Of a DNA stretch of 64,000 bases, positions 53,622 through 64,000 are shown piece after piece. Where the stretch lies: positions 16,755,165 through 16,819,164 of the forward strand of contig OU015538.1 in the NCBI GenBank assembly GCA_907165065.1. Reading direction: 5' to 3'. This stretch comes from Caprimulgus europaeus. Lineage: Eukaryota > Chordata > Aves > Caprimulgiformes > Caprimulgidae. Position 1 is the stretch's first letter. Every line of letters starts with the position of its first letter. Both the position numbers and the translations under genes were made by a program. Below the pieces are notes generated by a model. That model worked only from the letters and a program-made list of their open reading frames with translations, made no database searches and was not told where the DNA came from.

Positions 53622-56600
53622 AGTCACAAAGCTGAGAGGGAGAGGAAAAAAAAAGACCTTTTAAGAGAGAGAGATTCCTCTTTTAGTCCTTTGAGTGTCT
53701 GGGAAATGGAAGCAATGGAAACTAATGTGCCAATCCTCAAGTGCAGTCAGCAGGTGGATTCTTTCTCAAAAGAAAGGATGAAGTTAATGCATTAGCTGTA
53801 CTTTTACTGTAACCCACCTCTGACAGCTCTAATACTGTCAGTTACCTCCCGTTTTGTTCCTACTGTGATAGCACTGAGAGATCTCATGCTCTTTTCAACA
53901 ACCAGGGGCTGAGGGGCAGAGGGAAACCTTACTGTTCTTAGAGCAGGTCTGCACACTCAACCCAGCACATCCAGATCCTAACCGTACGAAAGAGTTATTT
54001 GGTTTCTCTAGTATCAGTGTAATTTAGGAGCAAGTTAGAGGTAGGTGAGTGCTGGGCATTTTGTCTTTATGCAGATTCTTTATTAATACCTTCTGGGGAG
54101 GTATCTGGTGGTATTTGGGATGCTGGTATGGCTTAAGGTCCCAGTGTTTGGGGTTTTTTTTTGCCTGTACTGTGTCCTCTGTCTTTTTGTGGCCATCTTC
54201 TGTTTGCCTCAAGGAGTTAAGAAACTGAGGATAATATGGAAAGCAATTCTTTTCAGAAATGCATTCATGGTTAAAGCTAACTTGTGTAGAAATCAGCCAA
54301 TGAAACCTGTATCTAGAGGGAGATTTTAAGAGGTTGTTGTGCAGTTGGTAATTTTGGTTTCTTTGTTCAGTATTCACTTTGATTAACTGAAATGAATAGT
54401 TCCTCCACAAAGTACCTTAATCAATCAGTCTGTGACTGTGGTAAATAATTCCTGCTTTCTGAAGCTTACTGTAATTTTAAGTAGTTTGACATATTCAGGT
54501 TGTGTCATTTGTCAGTGCTGCATGGTTCATATCCCAGGTCAGGAGCAGTGGAGATTGGTAACTGAAGAGGGTTTCCATTCAAGTGAGAGCATCTTGGGAC
54601 GGTAGTGAAATGCAGCAGAACAGAGTCCTGCCAAGCTTGCCTGGAGGGGCTGGGAATGTAGAGTGAGTCTATAAGGATGAGAATTAGAGGCAGGCCTTGA
54701 AAACAACAACCCTTGGGTTTATCAGGTTTACTTACAGGTAAGATAAACAAGTATCAGAGAACTGGTTATTTCAGCTTTCTACATGTCTAGTGTGTGAGAA
54801 TTGGCACTGGGCAATGACAGGAGAGTGCATCAGCTGTGTTGGATCAAGTCAGGAATGGAACTTTCTGTGAATCCTGTTTGGAGAGGTGGCTCATTTGAAG
54901 AGGCAGGACCTGTGAGGCATCACTGGGAGGGCAGTTCCCAGCTTCAGTGAGCTCTCTGGCTTCTTTGCAGCTCCAAGTAGTTCTGCATGTCTGGCACAGC
55001 CAGTCAGTTCTTGTGCTTGCCCGGGACAGGCTTTGCAATGGGATAAGAGGTCAGATTGTGTAAACCTTGATCTTACTGTATGGTATTTTCCTGCTTTATG
55101 TTACTGGCAGAGTGCACCTCCAAGGAGGATATTGGAGTGGCTAGAAAACCTAGGCACACACTGGCCAGGATAAGCAGCCATTTGGTAAATGTCATCCTGG
55201 AGTGGTGGAGAGGTAGCTGGGTAACAGTGTGAAAACTGCCTTGAGATGAAAAATCAGTTGTGTAACATCTTTCAAATCATCCCAGGAAGCAAGACCTAGT
55301 CATTAGCTTGCTGGCGTTGTACTAGCCAGACAATTTATTGTTAAATGCTTGTCTGTAAAGAAAAATCTGCTTTTTCTGGGAGCTCTCGATAGCACTGACA
55401 TTTACTCAGAGTAAATCTAACATGGATTGGCTCAGAACAGTACAACTTGACAGACATGACATTTACTGCTGCCATACTTTAACCAATATTGTGATGATAA
55501 GGTCTGGGATATCCAATGGAATTGGTGAAATACAATTTTAAACCTAATAGATAGTCTATTTACCTTTACACTAAGCTGTAAGAAGAAATAAATTAAGGAT
55601 CTTTCCATGCTTCTTGGTATACACTGACAAAACCTCATGAATTGAAATTTACCCTTATTTCCATTGTCTCCAGACATTAAAAGTACAAGTTAGTTTTTCC
55701 TGTCCTTTTTTGGAGTTTGTAAGTCTGTTTCCCACAGCCTTGCTAAACTGTAGATTATACATGATCTTTAAATACTGTATGATTATTATGAAAAAGAAAA
55801 AAAAAAAACACATTTGTTCACATTCAATGCCATCCATAAAAACCAAGAGAGCTCTTGTTGTAAGTGACCTTTGATAGTTTTCCAGACTTCTTGAAAAAAT
55901 CAGCTTGAGTTGTAGTCCTGTCCTCCCCTGTGCAGTTAACTTCTGTGTTTTCTGCTAAGTTAAATATAATAAATGAAACAGCACTTAATGCACATCTAAT
56001 GCTAGACACATTAGAGCTGTGTACTGGGATTGTAAATATGACACACTGCATGGTTATTTTTTTTCCTGTAAGATACTAGGAAATGAATTATGGCAAGAGG
56101 GCAAGTTTGACAAAAGGGTGTTGTGCTCATTAAACAGATTTGTTGGAGGTCTGTGTGCACTAAGGATTTGTATCTCTGAGAGTCTGCTATTTCTCCACCT
56201 GTTGGTCTTTTAGTGATGGTGCAGTAGAATAGATTGATGCTTTCTAAGTGTGACACCCCAGAGTTTCATTTTGTCCCTTTGTGTCCACAGCAGCCACTTT
56301 TCATTCTATTTCTCTTCCAAGATTAAATCAGTGATACAAGCAGGAATTTATCCACTGATAGACTGCGGTAGAATGGCAAGTGGTATTGGTGCACAGTTAC
56401 TTTAAAGCTTCTAAAACCAGCTTTAGTGCATCTCTTCAATTCTTTGTAATTTTCTGACAGCTTGGAGGAAGTTATTTTGTGAAGACCAAAATGAATAATT
56501 TCAGGTTTCTTAAGGATTTATCTCAGAGGAATCATGCAGATGTTTTAGTTTCTAGGAATGACTGGCCAAGAACTGCAACTTGCCTCTCTTCTGGGAGATG

Positions 56601-56680
56601 AAGAAGAATGCTTTAAGGGAATCTTTCCTTTTCAGCTTGGGGGCAGTTTTGAGGCATCCATCCTATGGACAAACTTTTTG

Positions 56681-56731
56681 AAAAAAACCCAACAAAAACA
56701 AAACCAAAAACCCCCAAAAAACCCAAACAAA
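56681..56731. repeat. A/C-rich low-complexity tract
   Basis: Alternating A runs and C runs (aaaaaaaccc, caaaaaccccc, aaaaaaccc). It resembles the A/C-rich tracts at 8534-8594 and 37281-37366. Confidence 0.85.
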
Positions 56732-57081
56732 TGCATTTGAAGTGGAGAAGACATAGGTTCATATTTATGCACTTAAATCAACTTTTCCATAATACCTTCC
56801 CCCCCCTTAATTATTTATTTCTTTGATGTAATTTTCTTTGAAATATTTGATCTCCTCTTGAAGGTGTATGCATATAGCAAGTAGTGCTTCACATTTTCTT
56901 GATGTTACTTTCTAGCCAGCTCTTGTTTAATTCTTAGTTTTCAATGTCAGTGTTTTGTAGTATAAAATGTGTATTTTAAAGTTTTAAGATATGCAATGTA
57001 GCACTGAAGACTTACTTTCATAAAATCGTATTAAAAAATTACCTAAGTAAAAGGTGTCTATTTTCTTCATAGTGAACACTT

Positions 57082-57096
57082 AAAAAAAAAAAAAAA
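57082..57096. repeat. Poly(A) tract, 15 A
   Basis: Fifteen A followed by gt and a further seven A. This is simple sequence with no associated gene remnant seen. Confidence 0.9.
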
Positions 57097-60000
57097 GTAA
57101 AAAAAGCTGTGTCATAATGTGACCAACGAGCACAAACAGCTACAAGATCTTATCTAGCTTCTGCATTTTAGAAATGTTCCAAGTTTTGAATTTTTGTACT
57201 TTACCTGGCTCTCAGTGGGTTTGTCAGGAGTTGCTAAAAGGTGGTTAGTGAAAGCAGTGCCTTATGTGCACTGTGGGTTTGCATTTATGGTTATATTAAT
57301 GAAATAGACATTATCTTGAAGCAGGAATATTTGTCATAGACCCAGTTTTGTTGCAATATTTGAGAAACTGCAATGAATTCCATAAATTAATTACTTTATT
57401 AGACCACTCTGTTCTTAGGTGTAACTCTCACTGTAAGCTTAGAATGATGTTTGTGTTTTTTAAAAGTGTGCATATTGATATCAAATATTTTGGTGTGGTG
57501 GGAAATTGAAACACGAACCAAATACAGCTTTTAGAGGCTTCATTAGTTAAACCATTTTCCTTACTCCAGCCACATGAAGAATTTCTAAATTAGGTGAAAT
57601 TGTCAGACCCCTGTGGTTGTAAAGATTAATGTGATATGCATGCAAAAGAGTTCTTGCCAAGCTAGCAGCTAAGGATTGATCCACAAACCCCATCAGTGCT
57701 AATCTGTGGCCCCTCACAAGGCTCATCCTGCAGGTGAACCATGGCAGCTCCCCTGAAAGCAACCTAAACTCCTTCCCCTCACTTAAACCCACCCAAGTCA
57801 CTCATCCTGAAGCAAGTTATAGAATTTTCTTATGGTAATTAATCAATTGGGAATAAAAGGTCTTGGTGGAAGAGAGGAGGAAGATAATAAGTTGGAATTA
57901 CTGCTTTAAAAACAGTGTGCTGGAAAAATATTACAAACATTACTAGTATTTGGCATCAGTGGGGAATATCTTACAGGAAATTAAATAATGTATTATTAAA
58001 AATATGGAATAGTTTTATTTCCACCAGAATTGCATGAGGATATCTACTTTAGCTCTTCTTGTAAACTATTCACATAGTATTTATTTCTTAGTATTAGTCA
58101 TAAGTTCAATTATCAATAGTGTAGTGTGTCAGGAATTAGTTATTTCTTGATAAGATCTAATTATTTATGAGTATATTTTGCCAGGTTTTTTTAGAGTATC
58201 TTGAAGTAAAGGTTACTGTCCTTCATGGTTTAAGGTAATGAAATTACACACAGTGTTATTGGGGGAGAAGCAATTACCAGTCATGCACACACAATTAAAA
58301 TAAGTTTTGAAGCCTTCAGAGAGCTTTAACATGTTAGTACCATTCTTAAGTCAGAATATTGTCATAATAGTTTATAAAGCTGCTAGACAGTCAGAACCTA
58401 TTCTTTTTAGTGCAGATTGCTTAAATTTATTTTAGTGAATCTTCTCTTTGAACGAGTGTAACATCTTTGGTGAACAGTGTAGTAGTTTTGTGGAATGATT
58501 CCAGATTATGAAGGTAGACATGGGAAGAATTAAGAAAAAAAACTTACTTGTACATCATCCTGGAAAAAGTAGTCTGAATTATTTTAAAGCCATAACTAAC
58601 TCTTTCTTTTCTGACTCTGGTAGATTGCTCTTGCTTAGATAGGAGGAGTTGGCCAATAAAATTGAATGAAACCTTAACACTGTAGAATGTTGATCATTTC
58701 AAATGGTTCCAAAGTTAAGTGCCCTTTGAACATTAAGCCGTTTGAGTGTCAATGGTTGCTTAAGGGGACAGTAACTTTATTCCAAAAAATATATTGAATC
58801 ACTGTCATCATATGGCAGAACAGTGATTAGCAGCAGAAATGACACAAGGCTTACATAAAGAAATTAAATGTTACAAGAATGTATCAGCTAGCAAAGGAAC
58901 AGGACTCTTCCAAAGCATCTTCTGATCAAGTGCTAGTTCTGGGACTCGGGCAAACTCTGCTTGTTTGGAAGGAGCTTGCTCTGTGCAGGTTTGTAGAAGT
59001 GAATGGTGGGGACTGTGATTTACCATAAAATATCAACATGTTTTCTGTCTTTAAAACATATGCCAACAAAAGAAACATAATGCAGCTTATGTCAAGATGA
59101 TGGCCATATATCAGAGTAACAGAATTTTCCTTAATATAGTCTGGAAATAGCAAAGACTGGTACCAGTGAGGAAGCTCAAACAGCAGCTGTTTAGGAATTT
59201 TCCTTTTTCAGCCTTTCACAGTTCAGTGCCATCAAGTCTGATTAGTCAGAATGTATGCAAGGGACCTAGCTTGCTCTCCCACGGTTAAGTTCATCAGTGA
59301 CCCATTTTACAAAAGCAAGACCTTTCTGTTCAGTTTGGATTTTGTCTGAATTCAATATGCCTGGAGAATTTCTCACCACAGTGAACGGAGAACTTGGGAA
59401 AGCTATTTTTACTCACTTTTGTTGCAGTCCTACTGTCACCTGCAGAACAGATATTAAAGCTTGTGTGTGCCTCTTCTACTAACTTCAGTTGTTTGCTTCA
59501 GTTGATGACATTCCTGTTTAAGTATTTGATCACATGAGTAAAATCAATGTATCCAGTTTCACTCTAATATTCTACAGTATCATGTACATGAAAAAATAAG
59601 TGAGAATGGAACCCTTGTTTCACGGGTTACTGAAAATAGCAGAAGTTACAAACCATTAGTGAAATGGTTCAAAATGCTCATTTTGTTCACTCTTACCCCC
59701 AAGAGTTGCAAGCTTCTAGGCTAAGGACCTTCTCAGCAAGCTGCTGCTCTTATTAGCAATTAACACTGGATTTTAAATTTAAGCCTATCAGAATAACTGT
59801 TATAAATCAATTCAACTCAGAGGTCTTCAAAACCAGTTTAACTTCTTTAAAGAACAGGGCAAAATTACACGAGTTACATGCCCAAATCTTTGCACTTCAA
59901 TCAAAATTTGAAGTAGATAAATTTTAAGCTGTAAGTTTAAAAACTGTAAACTTCTCTGTACTTAAAAAATGATAGCTTAGCAAAGTAGAAGTGTTCATAA

Positions 60001-62544
60001 ATTTCATAGATGCAGAAATAAATCCCTGAGGCTGAGGTTAGGGGGTGCTTGAATTTTGTTGTTTGAAACTTCATGGAGTTTGATCGTTCTACTGTCATGT
60101 CAAAAAATACTGAGCACTTGATGATTTTTATGAAGTTAAGGGGACCTACAGGTACTTGTTCCTTACAGAAATGATACCACAAATTCACAGTCAAAGAGCA
60201 ATATCTGTGATCTGGAATTGAATACAAAATGTAATGATCAGTATTTTAGAATGTAATTTGGTCTATGACTGAATTGCTTTATGGTTTTTTTGTGATATAG
60301 AAAGGAAAATATTCTGCTAATTGGGGTATGGATATATTTAGAAATTAAACAGAGTTTTCTAAGCCATATGTTAGAACAGGGTTCGTTAGAGAATTCATAT
60401 CTTTTGTTAGACTGATTACTATAATTGTAAAAAAAGTAGGAAAACTTTTAATCTTGCAGACCCTTTTTCAGATCTGGAGAGAATTTGGGAAAAGTTGGGT
60501 CCTGTTTGTGCTCAACTTGTTTTATAATCAAAGTTACAAATAAATCATGGAGGATACTGAATTTTGCTGTTTGAAATGGGGTTTGCAGAACACAGAAAGA
60601 AAAAAAGTCAAGTTGAAAAAACTAGGGCTTGCTTGCATACTTAGACCATTATGGCAACAGCAAGACTACCCAAATGACACTGGCTTTTGGAGGGATGAAG
60701 TTCCTTATTTCTTTTATGCATATTTTCCTGATAAGTGGAAAGGCAGTATAGAACAGCATGTATGTGCTGTTTTGAATCTGTGAGCAAGGATTGCCTTCCT
60801 CAACTATTCATAATTGATGAGATTCCATTAAGGTTTAATGATTCTTTCAAAAGTAACTTCAGTTTCTTTTGCCCTTTTTTTTTTTTTGTTAGCCTTTAGC
60901 AATTTGGGGGTTATATTTTTCCATTGATCTTTGAAACTCTGAGGATTGTTTCTCCCTTCCCCTCTTCCCCTAAAGTCAGCTAATGTCATTAAATTATGGT
61001 TTTGGCATAATTATGTGAAGTGAGCCTTTCCATAGAGTAAGAAGTGTTGTGCACTGGGAAACTAATTTATGGTGTTCATTGGATAATGTGCCAACTTCTC
61101 TGAAGACAACTGGAATAACATGATGATTAGTCTGCAGCGTATTCTTCTTTGGGAGCTCTGTTTTCTGTAAAATGTTACCTTTGGAATATTTGAGATTTGG
61201 AAAAAAGTTACCAGGAGTTGTGTTCATTTCCCTACAGTTATAAACCTCATTGTACAAGTTTTTCGGAGAAAACCTTTGATCAGGAGGTGGAGAATATCCT
61301 GCTAAATTTTTAGAAAGTTAGAAATATTACAGACTGAAAATATCTGAATGTTCAAATCACTGAATTTCTGTGGGTTGCTTTTTATCCACCATTTTTGTGA
61401 TTTACATGCTAAAGCATGCACATGAAGGCATTCTGACTGTGTGTGACTGAGGAGTAGAAGTTACTGGTTAAGTCAGGAACACAGAAAGCAATAGCCAACA
61501 GTGGAAAATACAAACTTCCTTAAGCTGCGTCCTGACGGATATTGATGGAACCAAGTTGTAAGTAATGGTGACTGGTGACATCCCAGTGGGAAGGTACTGG
61601 CACGAAAAGGTATGTGCTGAATCATTTTAAATCTGTAGTAGATCAAAACAAGGCAAGTATAAAATGTCATTGCGGTATTGCAAAGCTGGAAGAAGCTGAC
61701 ATTCTTGACAACAGCTGCCACTGATGTATTAGTGCTACTTCTGAATGTCAGTCATTCCTCATTTGAAGAGTGAATGACCTACTTGGAAAATCAAAGTAAC
61801 CTGCTCTTGTCCTTGGGGAAGTAATGCCACTTTTTTTTCCAATTGAGTTACCACCAATTAGTAGATGGTGTATGAAACTACCACACACAGACACTGCCCT
61901 AGGCTACAGAACAGGAAGAAAATTCAGAGGATGACTCTGTTTAATGGTATGTTGGCACATCTGACCACTTCTCTAGTTTTTAGAACACAGTGTTCCATTT
62001 AGATATGATTGGCTTGTGAAGGGCTAACTAAAGATTGAAACTGTGTATCTTTCAAGAGGAAAAGAATAATTACTATTTCCAGGATGTAGGATCCAGTATT
62101 TAATGATGAAAAGATAAGGAACAGGAAAGGCTGTACCTAGTGTTCTTACAGTGAGGAATATTGCCCTGGATGACAGTGTCCTCTTTTAAGAGGATGTTCT
62201 AACAAATGTAGCCAAAACTGTCAGGCCTTTCATAAGCCAGACTTTCAGTTGGTGTCTGAATGAGAGCACACATTTGTTTGTTTCATTGTGTTCTGAAGGG
62301 AACTTCATACTGAGCTCTGACTGCCACAGGGAACATTCCTCCTGCTCAAGAGGAGGAAACCTGGAAAGAGATACTGGAATAGAAACCAGAGGTTCTCCAT
62401 AACCTTTTTTGTTGTTAACAGTCTCATGGTGAATGCGAATGATGCTAGACAATCAAAGCCAACTTCAATACATGGACAGTGGAACCGCAGAAGTAAGTGG
62501 TGGTGGAATGGAATGGCTTTGGAATTTTATGTTTCAAGGTACAG

Positions 62545-62562
62545 AAAAAAAAAAAAAAAAAA
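62545..62562. repeat. Poly(A) tract, 18 A
   Basis: An uninterrupted run of 18 A. No coding homology was recognised upstream that would make it the tail of a processed pseudogene. Confidence 0.9.
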
Positions 62563-64000
62563 GCTTTTGTACTTAATTTGTTGTCCACCACTGAGGACTG
62601 AGTGTCTTCTCATCCTGTAGTGTCCACAGAGAAATTAGTCAATCAGTGCAACAACAAAAGAGACAATATCAAGTAATAGAAAACAGTTGTTTAATCCAGT
62701 GTCAAGCTCTCTAAGATGGGATCAACTCTATCTGACTAGAAACCACCATTGGTAACTCTTCAGGTTACTAACAGTGGTTCTCAGAGATAATGAAGACGAA
62801 TGCCATCAATAATCCCAAATTGTCTACGCAAAACCCTCTGGTTGCTGTGGGAAGAATATTGAGCTCCTTTCTTTTTTGACTGTGAGATTCGATTCTAGCA
62901 CACTTGAAATTGTAACTAGACAATGAGTAGAGAGGAGAGCTGTCCACAAATCAGATTCTTTCTAGTTTAAATGCTATTTACTTCAAACAAAGTGTCTTGA
63001 AAAACAGCTGAAGTTCAGAAAGTGTCTGCAAGAAGGAAATGGTATTTTTTTTTTTTCCCCTAAGTATTGAAAGATTTCCAGTAGGGGATACAAGGAAAGA
63101 GACATATATTATAATATTTTCTGAAATTCCTGGGTTTAATGTTTCTCAGAAAAGTTGAGGAAGAGACAGTCCTGTCACAGAGCAGATCTTGATATGAGTC
63201 CTTGTTTCCCAATTTTGTGAAAATTGCAAGTGTTTTTACCCTTACAGTTAACTCAGCAGCAGCTGGGCAACCCTGAAACTGAAAGTGAGTTCCCGTGAAG
63301 CCATGGCAGAAGCTTCTAGCAAGTCTTTGAAGTCTTTAAGAGCCAACTTAGATGCTTTGCTTTCACAGACCCCTTCTCACTAGCTGAAGTGGGGAGACAG
63401 AGAAAACCAGTGAAAATATTCTGTACTTTAAGTGAAAACCTGGGTTGAAGGGGAAACAGGAGATGCTCTTTTTTAAACCAAGATAAAACTTAGTGACTTT
63501 GCAGTGCTTTTAACAGTTATATATTGCATTTAATGCCATTCCTGCAACTTCAAAAGAAATCTTAAGAATTTTCAAACTATGTAACAAAACCCAGAATACT
63601 TCTAATGTGGACTACGCATTTGTTTTTATTTGTTGGATGAATATTGTTGTAATAGTTTAATGTTGTAAATAATAGTTAATGCTGTAATTTGTTAGCTGAA
63701 TATTGCAGCTAGTAGTTGCATATTAAACTCATATCCATCCTCCTAGGTATTTAATGTTTCAGTATTTTTTTTAATCATGGGCATTTTAACATCAGTCAAA
63801 AGGTTGAAGAATATTTTTAATTACTTTATCACAGACCCTGGCAGTTCTTACAGTAATAGGTACATGAAAGCATTAGCTAGAAGTTGCCCTTTCACAGTCA
63901 AGTTGTATTCAATAAAGACTTTGTGATCAGTGATAATTTCTGATTTGATAACCAAACACTCATGACATTGTGGTTTGATCAGATTAACAAAGTTCTGACA

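Larger units (their letters stand above)
53622..64000. other. AT-rich non-coding stretch
   Basis: No gene recognised. A GC-richer interval at about 54500-55250 may contain a fossil CR1 ORF1 segment on the minus strand (see findings). The rest has simple A/C-rich and homopolymer tracts and short open frames without family motifs. Confidence 0.6.

Noticed and set aside
62426-62562. Possible processed pseudogene with poly(A) tail
   Set aside because: No protein family could be recognised upstream of the 18-A run, and no flanking duplication was found.
1-64000. CRISPR arrays, operons, tRNA or rRNA genes, LTR retroviruses and endogenous viral genes
   Set aside because: Looked for regularly spaced repeats, tRNA box B motifs and polymerase motifs; none found apart from the LINE reverse transcriptase.

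Overview
The window looks like AT-rich, gene-poor vertebrate DNA, most likely from a bird. The best clue is a CR1 LINE at 27987-30650. It has the CR1 3' end typical of birds and other reptiles: a terminal ATTCTGTG-type 8-mer array, a short 3' UTR hairpin, and ORF2 ending just upstream. The sparse interspersed repeats, rare CpG and very short spurious ORFs also fit avian intergenic or long-intron DNA. A turtle or crocodilian source cannot be excluded from this sequence alone.

Layout. 1-26.8 kb: unique AT-rich DNA with two decayed CR1-type 3' ends on the + strand (4323-4410 and 23485-23563), small tandem duplications and homopolymers. 26.8-30.65 kb: a LINE-rich patch on the - strand, with an ancient CR1/L3-like relic (26838-27295) about 700 bp from the young CR1 copy (27987-30650). 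30.65-64 kb: unique AT-rich DNA again, with a decayed CR1 ORF2 fragment (47145-47270, +), a 48-bp in-frame tandem duplication (53526-53621), a 32-bp duplication (43331-43394) and A/C- or T/G-rich low-complexity tracts.

The only long open reading frame is the CR1 ORF2 remnant. It runs 858 codons without a stop or frameshift from the truncation point to its own TAG. It keeps the C-terminal part of the endonuclease and the whole reverse transcriptase, but has lost the 5' UTR, ORF1 and the N-terminal part of the endonuclease. It is a recent, dead-on-arrival insertion.

I recognised no host protein-coding gene, tRNA, rRNA, snRNA, CRISPR array, virus-derived gene or LTR element. Several short segments flanked by good splice-site sequences are listed as candidate exons in the findings, not as genes, because I could not tie any of them to a known protein. 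Five generations of CR1-type insertion, from nearly intact to barely recognisable, are the main biological story; no new multi-gene system was found.
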